Shown here: piece after piece, positions 45,679-57,299 of the stretch
How positions within the stretch are numbered: the first letter of the stretch is position 1
Layout of the letters: the number at the start of each line of letters is the position of its first letter
Assembly (NCBI GenBank): GCA_023525975.1
Contig: CM042020.1
Coordinates: forward strand, 15,649,001 to 15,713,000
DNA: 64,000 bases
Source: Smallanthus sonchifolius
Lineage: Eukaryota > Streptophyta > Magnoliopsida > Asterales > Asteraceae
Direction of reading: 5' to 3'
Translations under genes and position numbers: made by a program
Notes under the pieces: generated by a model
What the model saw: the letters and a program-made list of their open reading frames with translations, nothing else
The model's database searches: none
Told to the model about the DNA's origin: nothing

Positions 45679-48363
45679 TGTAAGGCCCCAAATAGGGCAC
45701 CCTACAGATGGTTCTCATTACGGGTTATTCCTTCGAAAGTACTCATTTTAGATATATTAAACTACAGTGGAAGTCTTTCTTAAAAATATTAATTACTATT
45801 TAATGTCATTAAGTTAGCTCACGAATGCATACGCATCAACCCGAGTAGCCCCGCTCCCAAGCCAAGATACCTCGTCTAGCAAACTCACCTACAAAATAAT
45901 CTAACGTACATACAAAGTCAGCTATGCTGAGTGAGTTCTAATAGTTTAATTTAATTAAAACCCAACTCGTCTCAAAAGTTATTTAAACTTTACTCAGGAC
46001 CCACAGTCCTTATAAATTAAATCCACAATTCATTAACCATTAGATAACCCCTGTTATCACCGGATATCCCATAATAACTCGTCACCCATGACTCATCCCA
46101 TAATAATAATCCCGCAGTCTCATTGACATAGGTCGGACTTGCTACACTAATAACTCATGCTCATGTACACGTATTAACTCGACACTTGGTTAACACAACA
46201 AATCCCTAACATCAACTTACTCAGCTTTGACCAAGGCTCTTACAAATCCATTGACATAACAGTCGTAAACACTACATCACAATCCTGACACAACGGTCAA
46301 TCTAACTCTACTCACCACAACAATACTATCTCATGCACAATAAATATAACTCAACCCTTGTATGCAATTTAACACAAATATATAAGCACACAAGCACATA
46401 CCTCATTACTGCACCCTCGTAGGGGTTACCCTCGTCAGGGCGTTCAACACACCCCAAGCTCATCACTATCCTGTTGGACATCGTCACCTTTGGTGACCTC
46501 CCGAAGGACATAGTCCTCTACAATCTCGTTTGCCGTGTCATAATGACAATAATGCAAACACAATACCCGTCGTGTCACAAGGACAACGACACAATACACA
46601 CACATGTATAATCACATAATAATATACTCTACATACATGATTCATTAACTGCACCTGCACTTCACACATAGCACTAGGATAAGATATCCTACACGTATTC
46701 ATAAGCGTTTAGATTATATCCTGACTCATCCCGACTAACTCGTAACACAATACACCGCTAATATAGCAACACACATACAACTACTATATCTCATTATTTG
46801 AGCATATACCCCGTACATGCACACCCTGTGACACTTCCTAGTCGTACACGTACGACCTGTTCACTACAATCCCGACTCACCCTTGTTAGGTCACTATACG
46901 ACCCGTGACCATTTAACCACCTTTAGACCTAGATCACAAGATCTCATAAACACCCTCGTAGGCCCTCCGACTTATTACTGAATGTTTTAGTTCATAAACA
47001 CCTCGGGTTAAAACCCAAAACTCTTAACACATTTAATACGTTAAACATCTCTGGTAAGTATGTACGATAGCCTCAAAAACGTTAAAACATTTAAAAGAGG
47101 GGGATTAGAAACTCACAGGTTATGCCGAGTCTTTGTCCTTGCCCTGCAACTCGCTCGTTCACGCTCTAAATCCGAACCTGTCAATATATGATCACAGGAT
47201 CAGACGCGTTCTAATCGTACCTTGAATTATGTATAACAATATAAGTAAACTCCAACACTCGACTCATCTTCTCATTGTCACTTCTTCATGAAACCCTAGT
47301 CTCACATGCATGCACGCACAGGTGACGTGCGAACCCTTAACCGTCCCCATCTCGTAGATACAGACTCGCATGGTCCACCCTTAGTCCATTAAGACATCAC
47401 CGGCTTAGCTCGAGTGTCCATGCCCATGCATGCACGATGCCATGCACACGTAAGACCTTAACGGGTGTCGTACCCGTATCCTTTGCCAAGCACCACCACG
47501 ACACTACCACTTCCACCATTCTCGTCCCCCTCCTTGAGCCTCACTAGACGCGCATCACCTAGCCCGCCATTTCGCACCGTCGTCTTCATCCTTGATACTG
47601 GGTCAAACCTTAGTCGGTCACCCTCACAGGCTCTGAGCTCCTCCACCACGCACTACCATGTCGTCCCCACTGCCACCACCGCGCTACCGCTGCCGTTATA
47701 ACCATCCCCCACCACCTTGGGTCTCGTCTTTCTTGTCTGGAAGCCCTAGTCGGACCACCTTTCTCCCATGACATCGCCGACCTGATTCCCGTAACCGCCC
47801 CTATTACCGACCCCCCTGCTTGCCACCGAGCCGTCGCCATTACGTCTCTACCACCACTCGTGACCATCGCTTCCATAGCCGGCCACCCCCTTTCTGTCTC
47901 CTCCGCCGATAGCCGAGACCACAGCCCACTCTAGCCGGGTTCCCATGCAGTAACACGAACCGGAAAGTAAAACAAGGGGTGAGAGGTTTACCTTACGCGA
48001 AGAGAGGTCCTCTTCCGCTAGACGCTGCCACAAGTCCGCCGCACGATCACCACCATGCTCCCCTCCTCTTCGACAACTCTCTCTCTTTTTCTCTCAATGC
48101 CTTTGCCGTCGTACAAGACCTAGGCCGAATGGCCTATGGTTTCACACTAAATGGGTTATATACCTCCTCAAGTTACATCCGGGTCCTTGTAGTTCCTACA
48201 TCGGACATTTTGATCACAAGTTAGCTCCTTAACGAATAATTGTCTCCCTTATTGTCGTTAAAACACACCTCCTTTGGTTAACCCTACTTATCATTATGTT
48301 TAGATAAGATTCGGGTCGTCCACTAACCCAAACCATTAACTCTCGGATTATCGGGATGTTACA
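45679..48363 (-). repeat. 5' LTR of the 12.6-kb element
   Basis: Colinear with 35774-38440 and 18 bp longer, partly because of an extra CCTCGTAGGGGTTAC-type segment near 46420. Bounded by TG...CA. Confidence 0.92.
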
Positions 48364-48469
48364 GTTAACTACGGGTTGAACCCGTGAACACATTTATCTA
48401 AATTGATCATATTCAAGATTCGTGGGTTGACCATTTTAATTTTATACATGTGTTTCTATAATGTATTTA

Positions 48470-49320
48470 AGTAGTCTTTTTAACTCCTGGGCCTCGCGGA
48501 GGAGCGCAGTCGTTTTTTCTCCGCATAACGCGGCAAGAGTTTGGTCGTCATTGCTTCGACTCGTCAAATGCCATAAAAGCGAACACCGATACATGATACG
48601 ATGCAAATGATGTTGTTCGCTCAAAAGTGGGTGGGTTTGTCACGGCACCTAAACGGTAACGGCGTTCGCTATAGCGTACGACACAAATAAAATACACTCG
48701 ATTTTGAATACAAACATGTTTTTAAAGAAATTTATTCCGGAATGTTCAAAAAGAAAATCCAAAAACAGACGAGAGTTCCATTTTTTGTAAAAAAGGTAAC
48801 AACCGAAAGTTAGCATATAGAAACAAAATTATTAGAAACTGAAACGTCTTAAAAGCATATATTGTATATATTATAAGGGCTGAAAACGAAATAATACCTT
48901 CACTCCGGCGGGGGCGTGATTGTTTTTCCCCCGCATTATGCGGAAGGAGTTTGTTCGTTGTCGGTTTCACTCGTCGAAAACATAAAAACGACAACGGACA
49001 TCGGTAACGGTAATGCCAAAACACATGTAACGGTGTTGTGCGCTCATAATCGTCTTGGTTTGTCACGACTACTAAACGTTAACTTCGAACGCTACAGCGT
49101 AGGATACAAAAAAAAACTCGATTTTCAATACGACCCCATTTAAAAAAAATTATGCCTGAACATTAAAAAAACAAAAAATAAGGCACGAATTCGGTTTTTT
49201 TTTAAGTTAACGAACGAAAGCTATTACAGGAAAACGATATTAATTGAAAATCAAATGGGTTAAAAGCGTAAATTATGTATATTAGAAGGTGTTACAACGG
49301 AAAATAGAAAGAAAAAATTT
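48470..49320. repeat. Two diverged tandem copies of a roughly 420-bp module
   Basis: TCCGCATAACGCGGCAAGAG...CGTC...TCGACTCGTC...CTATAGCGTACGACACAA...CTCGATTTTGAATAC (48520-48720) is followed by a diverged copy, CCCGCATTATGCGGAAGGAG...TCACTCGTCG...CTACAGCGTAGGATACAA...CTCGATTTTCAATAC (about 48930-49135). The AT-rich downstream halves also align. A weaker relative occurs near 50500-50700. The identity is unknown; no protein family is seen. Confidence 0.65.
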
Positions 49321-50307
49321 GTCACGTAGACCACTCAGAGCTAGTTTCCCGCAACGTGACGGGGTAGTAAAACAAAAAAAAAAGGAGAAAAAACTGAAAC
49401 GATCGAACCCGGCTGGATGATGCCAATAGGGATTGTGGGGCGCCTTCAAAACCAGTCCGATCCAAGGGTAAGTTTTGTTAATATTTCAGTCGTTATTCTT
49501 TTAACGTACAGAAGTTTGGGCTTAATTAAAAAAATTAGCCAACCGTATATTGCCACATTGATGCGCTGCCCAAAACAACCAACAAAAACGTTTCACTGTA
49601 CATCGCGTTTTGTTCTACGACATTATTAACCCTATACTCGTAACATAAACCAATTGATTATTTTATACCAAAATTTAAAATATAAAAAGAAATGAGTATC
49701 AATTTTATACCTTAAACGTAATATTTTATATATATGTTTGTATGCTTGGTTGTAAATTTATAATTTTAGAGTATTAATATTCAATAAAATAAAATTTCGG
49801 GTTAACGATAATAATCATGTTAACTTGAGAAAACTTGTGTCGTGTTGTGTTCATATGTCAGACAAGACCGTGTCGGGTTCAACCCACGTCACGACACATG
49901 TAATACCCCTAGTAGTAATCAAATTGTAAAAATGTTAAAAAGGGCATAAACGAGTTGGCATGTTAGACTATGTGTAGTGGGGCAACGCCCCAATCCCTTT
50001 GACACCCCCACCTTTATTGCCTAGTTGGGTCACCTCAGCTCAGTCCAACCACCTCAACCCCGAACCTTTCACGCCCATTAAAGCGGCAACGCCCCCGCCC
50101 TTGGCGCCCTCCTTGTAATGGTGTTTAGCGTCCTTGGCTTCCCCTCCTTGCTGATGTGTACGTCGACGTTAACCCACCTTACCCAGTCTTATAATAAATT
50201 GATTAACTAGGATTAACCTTATAAAACTTAAATTTATACTATGTCTATTTCTTTAATAGGTTAAAATTTTTGTCGTGTTTCACGTCGTAAAAAAATTACT
50301 AATTCTA
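49321..50307. other. No gene seen
   Basis: AT-rich sequence; short frames only. The segment from about 49970 (GTAGTGGGGCAACGCCCC) to about 50160 is GC-richer and resembles the nearby TTA-flanked MITEs in wording, but its ends could not be set. Confidence 0.35.
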
Positions 50308-50310
50308 TTA

Positions 50311-50896
50311 GGCCATCCGTAATGGTTTCACGCCCCTCTCTTTCTCGCCCCACCACTTCAACGCCACATCAGCACAGTAGTTTTCACTGCCCAGAATCAC
50401 TAAGGTGCATAGTGGTTTCACGTCCCGCGTTTATTTTTGAATTTTTTTTATTTCATTTTATTAATGTTTATAAACAATTAATATATATTTTTTAAAACAA
50501 TTATTTATCATTTGAAATGTCGATCCAAACACGTTAAATAACCACTTACGTGACGAAAAATAGTTTTTTTGAAAACAACTCCGTTTTCGTTAAAATTTAT
50601 ACCTGGATGTTCAGAAAAATAAAATAAACAAACCCGTGTATTTTGTTTCTTTAAAATACTCACCGAGCATGAGTTATTTAAGAAAAACTAAATTAAATCA
50701 AAATATATATATTGAATAAAATAAACAATTAATGAAATATTGAGGTTATTGGTGGAGGAGTTTGCCTAGCGCCCGTGAGCCCACTCACGTTGACCTCCTC
50801 AGGGCCCCCCTTCATGCCATGAGGGTTGGTGTTCAAACCCCTTCACGCTATCATGTCATCCTCACGTCTAGTTTTAGTGTGCCATTACGGATGGTT
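50311..50896. mobile_element. PIF/Harbinger-like MITE, TSD TTA
   Basis: Left GGCCATCCGTAATGG and right CCATTACGGATGGTT are inverted with two terminal mismatches. TTA occurs on both sides (50308-50310 and 50897-50899). It carries AATCACTAAGGTGCATAGTGG, shared with 8719-9036. Confidence 0.6.
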
Positions 50897-51011
50897 TTAG
50901 AAAAACTATGTAGGTCTAAAAAATTACTAGTATCTATTAAAAATATTATTGAAAAGTAGAAAGCATAATTAATTTTTTTTGACGTTGATGTATAAATTAT
51001 AATATAAAATA

Positions 51012-51379
51012 TCTATACTAATAAATCAATATTTTGAAAGACACGTAATTTAAAGAAATCTTTGGACATTTATGAATTATAATAATTTTCATTCATTGTT
51101 TTATTTTATTTTTTGTATTTTTGAAATGCAAGTTCCTTATTCCTATGAGAGTGGGACTTGAACCCATGACCTATTCAAAACTTGATGTTTCTAGAGTATT
51201 TTTCTCTATTACTGGGCCATCAACCCCAATGGCTGTTGTTTTTATTATATAAAGTTTTTAGTTTTACGTAATTTAAATGATGTCTTATATACAAAAATCA
51301 TTCTAAAATTCCACAGATCTTAATTAATAACTCTTTATTTCATTATTTTTATTGTATAATACACGGGTCTCTAACCTAG
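51012..51379 (+). mobile_element. Non-autonomous Helitron-like element, copy D
   Basis: Starts A|TCTATACTAATAAATC and ends TACACGGGTCTCTAACCTAG|T. The start matches copies A and B. It contains a tRNA-like segment at about 51113-51235. Confidence 0.6.
51113..51235 (-). mobile_element. tRNA-like SINE head in Helitron copy D
   Basis: On the minus strand TGGCCCAGTAATAGAG (A-box-like) is followed by GGTCATGGGTTCAAGTCCCA (B box) and an A-rich end. It is not a foldable tRNA gene: the arms between the boxes are too long and unpaired. Confidence 0.5.
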
Positions 51380-51529
51380 TAATTATATATATACACTGCG
51401 TATTGAAATAAGAAAGAGACTATGCGAGCTCCAAAATTTTGTTCTTGATACCTTTGGAAATTGACATTTTCCATTGATTATCCCACGTGGCCTCATTATT
51501 ATTGCAATAAATTTGACGATTTTGTTTCA

Positions 51530-51612
51530 GTAACACTAAGATTTGAGGAGGTCATGAGTTGAAGTCTAATTCTTACATTATTAAATAAAATTTGCCTTTC
51601 AAAAGAACAAAA
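51530..51612 (+). mobile_element. Weak SINE-like fragment
   Basis: GGTCATGAGTTGAAGTC resembles a decayed B box and is followed after about 50 bp by TTTCAAAAGAACAAAA. Too degraded to bound. Confidence 0.3.
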
Positions 51613-52048
51613 ATATATATTTTTTCACGTTTAGCGAATTATTTGATATAATGTACAAAAACACTATATATAAGTTTATAGAAAAAGTATTTTACTCTTT
51701 AATAATATCAATCAAATGATTTTATACATGAGGTCGTATAAGTAGGAACCCAACTAATCGTTCAAAATGAATTAAGTAAATTGGTTTGAAATGTATAAGG
51801 TTTGAAACTTGAAAGCAACCGTGTAAACTGAACTAAACGTTTAGTATTTATTAATTATTTTTTTTCACTTTAAAAGTATGTGATTATGTATATGTATTAC
51901 ATTCATAAACATGTCATGTAAACTGAACCGTCAAAACCGGTTGGTCCAGACCATGAATTATCGTCAAAAATCGACTGATTTGGACCATGAAAACCATATA
52001 TACATATGTATGTTTTTATTTATTAACGTTACCTGTTTATTAATATCA

Positions 52049-52323
52049 CTAGGTTAAAGCCCATGTTTTACATGGGTTAAATAAATACAACTTGTTGTAA
52101 AATAGTATTTTCTATGAATATTTGTATGTTTGATGTTAAATAAATACAACTTGAAATTTTCTTATGATTTAGTAATTTTTAATAAATTATTAGAATACAT
52201 GTTAGATATTTAATTATTTAACATTATCATTATTTAATAGGAGAGAAAGACAAAAAAAAATCTAGATCTTATAAGAAGTCGACATGTAGCAAATATAGTT
52301 ATTTATTTATTAGAGTAGTAAGA
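52049..52323 (-). mobile_element. Non-autonomous Helitron-like element, copy C
   Basis: The minus strand starts A|TCTTACTACTCTAATAAA and ends CCCATGTAAAACATGGGCTTTAACCTAG|T, with a clear hairpin of CCCATGT/ACATGGG before CTAG. 275 bp. Confidence 0.7.
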
Positions 52324-52596
52324 TTATGTTAGAAACCCTATATATTATACATGATGAATAAATAGAGTGTTATATATACTTAGTAATAAAGATCTAATAT
52401 TACTTATTTTTTACATATTACGTAATTTTTTAATACAATTTTTAGAAACATTATATAGTTATTTTTTAAAAATGTTTTATAAAAAGAATAAAAGAAATGT
52501 TCAAACTATAAAAATGTTTTATAAAAATAGTTATAAAAATCATTATTATTTAATAGGAGAGAGGGGTGGGAAACAAAAATTACAAAAAAAAATTTA

Positions 52597-53661
52597 TAGT
52601 AAATTACAGAAATCGTCATTTATGTTTATACCATTTTTCACTGTATATCCTTTAGCCTAAAAAATGTAAGAGATCATCCTTTACGTTTAAATTTGTTGCG
52701 GTTTACGTCCTTTAACCTAACAGGCGTTAAAATTTTTTAATTAACTCCAATCATGTGTCTTACACATGAGGGTGTTTTTGTCTTTTTACCCACAAATTAA
52801 AATTTAAACCCCTAATTATATGTTTATCCACCACCGTGAATCCTCCACATCTGCCCACTCAGACCCGCCATCATCACCGCCGCCACCACCACCACCATCC
52901 CCACCTGCCACCACCCACATCTGCCACCACCCTCCACCAGAAACCACAAATGCGACCATCACTTCCGTTGGGTTCAACCCGAAAAGTTTACTTCAAAATA
53001 TTGAATCCTCCTTTTCTAGCAATTAACAGTTTCAATCCATCATAACAGGAGTAGAGTCCCAAACGTTTTTCAAAGTATTTAATCCTCCTTTTCTAGCAAT
53101 TAACAGTTTCAATCCATCATCTTCTTTAACGAGATTATTTAAACAAGCAATTGAATGTTCTTGTGCTAATTTAGTTCCTGAGCGAGCTAGGATTAGAAAT
53201 ACCGAATCGACGGTTGAAACCCTAGCGATTGCCGTGACGGTTTTCTCTCTGATTTCCGGCGAAGATCCGGAGTCAAGTAGACGGACGAGCACTAACAGTG
53301 GTAGTGCTAGGACAGTGGTGGTGCTCAGATCGGAGGCGGTTGTGCGGTGGTCAGCTGGTGGTGGTGTTTGGCGGATAGGGGCAACCGGATTTTAGAAAGA
53401 GAAAGTTGAGAGAGAGAAAAAAAGATGAGAGATGGTTTATTATTTTTGTTTATATATATATATTTACAAGTAAAAAGACTGAAACACCCTCATATGTAAT
53501 GCACATGACCAGAGTTAACTGAAAAACTTAACGCCCGTTAGGCTAAAGGATGTAAACCGCAACGAATTTAAACGTAAAGGATGATCTCTGATATTTTTTG
53601 GGCTAAAGGACATACAGTGAAAAATGGTATAAACATAAAGGACGATTTCTGTAATTTACTC
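52597..53661. mobile_element. Pack-MULE-like element carrying an ARM-repeat gene fragment
   Basis: Inverted termini of about 200 bp ((T/G)AGTAAATTACAGAAATCGTC... and CCTTTACGTTTAAATT(T/C)GTTGCGGTTTAC) enclose about 650 bp of GC-richer, gene-like DNA. The terminus GAGTAAATTAC is shared with 13999-15481 and 30403-31419. No clear 9-bp TSD was read. It sits inside another repeat, because AATAGGAGAGA-type sequence occurs on both sides (52553 and 53690). Confidence 0.78.
53032..53345 (-). pseudogene. Captured ARM-repeat protein fragment
   Basis: The minus-strand frame gives LVRLLDSGSSPEIREKTVTA and then SGTKLAQEHSIACLNNLVKE...LKLLIARKGG. These are two armadillo-repeat-like helices from what look like non-adjacent parts of one plant ARM-repeat protein, joined at about VDSVFLIL. 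The end (GATGGATTGAAACTGTTAAT and following, about 45 bp) is repeated immediately downstream (53125-53085 and 53045-52998), the second copy being out of the coding context. No intact start or full ARM array remains. Capture by the surrounding MULE-like element explains it. Confidence 0.65.
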
Positions 53662-54650
53662 TTTTTTTTAATAGAAACTTGTATCATTAAATAGGAGAGA
53701 GAAGCGGAAAAAAAATGTTAAGAATAAACATGAGAATAAAATGTAACATCCCAAAACCTTAATTTATTAGTATGTATAGATTATATAAGTCGGTATTTAA
53801 ATATGTATCTTTGATATTATATGTCTTATTAAAAAGGAAAGGTGATACAACAGTTACCATGTGTACTTTTACTTTTTTTCTTTAAAAATTTTTTGCTTTA
53901 TTATTATTAATATTATTATTGTTATTTCGTTTTTCTAGATTTCGGATGATGTGGACGATAAAAAAAAAATAAATGTCCATACTACCTTTAGCATAGTTTT
54001 ATTTATGATTTGATATAAATTTTATTTAAAACCGAGCCGAGTCAAAAATTGGTTTTCTTTTATAACTTTGGGTATATAATGTTTTATAAAATTCTAAATA
54101 TGCCATTGCAACATTCTTATTTTTTTCACACATTTAGATATGAATTTTATTTAAAACTGAGCCGCCGTAACGCTTGCACATAACCTGATAGTTTATATTA
54201 AATTTTAATAAAATCTATCAAATAATATATAAGATCTTAAAACTTTTAATTATTAGATGATTTCCACATACATTATTAGGTAACACGTGTTAAGTTTATA
54301 TTATAATTTTTTCCATACTTAGATTGTAATGTTTGTATATTATATATGATCTTGAAATAATTGTGTTAGAATTTTAAATAAAATAAATATATTATAAGAA
54401 CCTTTTATCATGAAATCCATGGGTTCATGAATATTAAAACATAAGGGTTTAAACCATACCTCACTTTCTTTCATGGTCTTTGGATTTTATTTTCTTATAT
54501 GCTTCATTTAGATGTTCATCCGTTTTTACTTATGCATTGAAATATTGTATTTTTAGGAGAGCTTCAGTAAACTTTACTATCCTCAAACAAATCATTATTA
54601 TCCATAAGATATTTTATGTTGTAACTTAGTGATTTAGGATAAGGATAAGT
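53662..54650. other. No gene seen
   Basis: The left 120 bp ends in TTATTAGTATGTATAGAT, resembling the 5' terminus of the minus-strand Helitrons (TC...AATAAA). The remainder is AT-rich without ORFs or repeats of note. Confidence 0.4.
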
Positions 54651-54952
54651 CACTGTTACAAAAAAAAATTATTTACAGCGGTTTATAAACCGCAGAGTAT
54701 TAATTAAACCGCTTTAATTGATTGTTCTTTTTACAGCGTCTACTTCTAATTTTAAGCGGTTTACAATTTAAAACCCTATTTTTGATCAATTTCAGCGGTT
54801 AGGAGTGAACCGTCTTTTTTCGGTCCTCGAACCTCTTTATTTGTATCATAGGACCGCTTTATTTTCGGTTGCAATCAATTATAGCGGTTCACTCATAACC
54901 GTTGTTTTTACGAGTGGGCCGCTTCGGTCCTCTAACCTCTTTATTTGTATTA

Positions 54953-56283
54953 CTAGCTTTAACTCCCTGTGTTACACGAGGTGAAGCGTTAAAATTATAT
55001 TGATAAATATCTTAACACACCTTTTTATACAAATTTGATATTGTACTGTTAATTTTTCCATTTTGTTAAATGTTAAGATTATATGGATAAGAGTAATCAA
55101 AACATAAAAAAAAACAAATTAAAATACATTTCATAAGTGGTCTACTTTTTACAATACATTAAATTACATGTCAAATGAAACCTTATAATGATAATTTACA
55201 AATTTGAAAATATTTCATTGTATACAACATTTGACGTGGTATTGGTAACCTTTTCATGTTTAACACTCACTAAATGCAACAAATAATAGAGTTTCTTTTT
55301 CTCAATAACTGAAAACACAAAATAACAAAAACCGTTCTAAAAAAAGGTCACAAACGGTGCGAACCTAATTGAAGCCAGTACAGAGTCAAAGAAATCGAAG
55401 ATAATCAAATTGGTCAACGATTTACTTACATACGTTGTTTCTCCATTTTATTAGCTTCTTGAAACTCTATCAGCCTTTTTGTATAAACTTTAACCTTGAT
55501 GTTCTAACATATTTACATATATTTAAGTTGTAATTAAATTTAAGTGTCAAAATTTTTTATTTTTTTTTAAATCTCGCCTATTAAATGGAAAATCTCGCTA
55601 AAATTTTAATATTTAATCTCTCATTTAAAAAAAATAAAAAAATACAAATAAAACTTAAATTTCAACAATATATCGTCTTTTAAATTCAAAATTTTAAACT
55701 CCAAAATTTAAAAATCGCACTCCTTCATATATCGACACAATTTAAATTTAAAATTCCAAAAATAAAACTAATAAATTAGAATTGAAAACAAACATATTTT
55801 TTTGAAAATAAAACCTCATCATTTAAAAAAAAAATTTAAGTTCAAAATATAATACACTTTTAAAATAAATATTTATAAATTTCTTAATTTTAATTAAAAA
55901 CTAACTATTAAAATTTCAAAATCAAAATAAAAAATTTATTTATAAATATCAAACTTAATTATAAAACTACTAATTAAATATTAGTAAACTTTATTATAAC
56001 ACATATTTATTTAAAATATAAAAGTACTATTTTCCACTTTTTTATGTAAAATTAAAAAATCTTGCTTTTTTAATAATAAAACTTTCAAAACTCGTTTTTT
56101 AAAATCTTCTATTTTTTATTCTTTATTTTTTATGATAATTAAAATTCTTTTTTTGAGTCAATGATAATAATTATGAATTGATTTGGGAAAATGTTCATTT
56201 ATATAATTTTTCAAAAAAATTAAGTTAAATATGAAAAGATTGAATGACATGTGTCCATTTATTTAGTTTTTTATTAAAATAGA
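54953..56283 (-). mobile_element. Helitron-like insertion, copy E (tentative)
   Basis: On the minus strand it ends CTCGTGTAACACAGGGAGTTAAAGCTAG|T, the Helitron hairpin-plus-CTAG structure. The 5' end is placed at TCTATTTTAATAAAA (56283), where the CACTA subterminal repeats resume. The 5' flank base is C, not A, so this end is uncertain. Very AT-rich with no RepHel. Confidence 0.4.
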
Positions 56284-56565
56284 GTTAGGGATTTTAATCG
56301 TCACTCAGAACCGCTTTTTTCATGAGTGGACCGCTATTTTTTTTCTTCTATTTATTGTTTTTTAATCTCCGAACCGCTTTATTTATAATCTTGAACCGTT
56401 TTCTTTAAAATCTTAAACCGCTTTTTTGTTTTTTCTATTTATTGTTTTTTATTGCTTTAATTGTTTCCTATAACACCGTTTTAGATTACTTTAGGTTTAT
56501 TCATTAGGTTTATTCATTAACTTCATATATATACAATTATATCGTTTTTTTTGTTTATTTAAAAA

Positions 56566-57120
56566 TTTCAGGTGGATCGTAGTCATTTGATGTACAAAAT
56601 TAGACATTGTCACGCAACATATTTGAGAGACATGTAAAGTTTTCTTAAGATTGCTGAAGATGATTGTGTGATAAAAAGAAATGGATCCATTCTGTGTCGT
56701 TGTATGGAATGCAAATTTTTTATCGAATTTAAGGTAATAAAAGATATCGGGTATCATTTGTTTAGACATGATTTATATATAATTATACTTGTTGGTCAAT
56801 GATGCGGTAATAATGATGAGAACAATGATGCCTACATTAGTGATGATAATAACAATTTAAATGAGGACAATGATAATTGAAATGACATGTTAAATGATTT
56901 AGAAACTAATATTGGTGACAATGATCAAGAAAAACTACAATAGATATTTGCCGATTCAGAAAAACCGTCATATGTTGGTTGTGAGAACTTTCTAAACTTA
57001 GTGCTGTGTTGAAACTGTTTAATTTAAAGTCGAACTACGGATTGAGCGATACGAGTTTTACAAGTCTATTAGTGATTTTGCATGACATAAAGTCGAAGAG
57101 AAGATATTTTAGGTAGTAAT
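56566..57120 (+). pseudogene. CACTA transposase-associated domain and TNP2 start, decayed
   Basis: Reading from the G-TG-like DRSHLMYKIRHCHATYLRDM (56575 on) there is a TAG at 56635. Then NGSILCRCMECKFF, a GYHLFRHDL segment, an acidic D/N-rich linker with stops, and FADSEKPSYVGCENF...SNYGLSDTSFTSLLVILHDI. The order matches the intact family at 19630-20200, with stop codons and frameshifts throughout, ending about 57120. Confidence 0.6.
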
Positions 57121-57299
57121 TAATTCTAAATGCATTGTGTGTTTATAGTGATTTGCTTATGGGCTGTAAACGTGTTGTATTCGCGGGATGTTGGGTCGAA
57201 CCGTCATAAATCTAAAAATTTTACATGAAGTTGAGGACGACAAAATCCTGTAAAAATTATACTCATATAGATAAACCTTTGATATGTTGGTGAACTAAC

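Larger units (their letters stand above)
35774..48363 (-). mobile_element. 12.6-kb LTR retrotransposon without recognisable pol (LARD-like), TSD GTTAA
   Basis: Two LTRs of about 2.67 kb (35774-38440 and 45679-48363) start TGTAAGGCCCC and end GGGATGTTACA on the plus strand. GTTAA flanks both sides (35769-35773 and 48364-48368). The tRNA-Met primer site beside the right LTR and the purine tract beside the left LTR show minus orientation. Two solo LTRs are nested inside (39742-41021 and 41434-44242). Removing them leaves about 3.1 kb of internal DNA with no protease, RT, RNaseH or integrase, so it is non-autonomous. The LTRs differ by a few percent in the stretches compared. Confidence 0.93.
54651..57299 (+). 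mobile_element. Truncated CACTA-like element with GAACCGCTTT subterminal repeats
   Basis: It begins CACTGTTACAAAAAAAAA, and is followed by AGCGGTTTATAAACCGC and many AACCGCTTT/AGCGGTT motifs (54684-54930 and 56300-56440). A transposase-associated domain and a TNP2 start follow (56566-57120). Sequence then ends without a right terminus at LTR-like DNA beginning 57300. The block 54953-56283 interrupts the repeats and is probably a Helitron. Superfamily assigned from TNP2 and subterminal organisation; the CACTG start is atypical. Confidence 0.6.

Noticed and set aside
51117..51235. Possible tRNA gene (A and B boxes)
   Set aside because: Box spacing and arms do not give a cloverleaf; it is a SINE-like relic. 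The same holds for 3757-3830 and 27990-28050.
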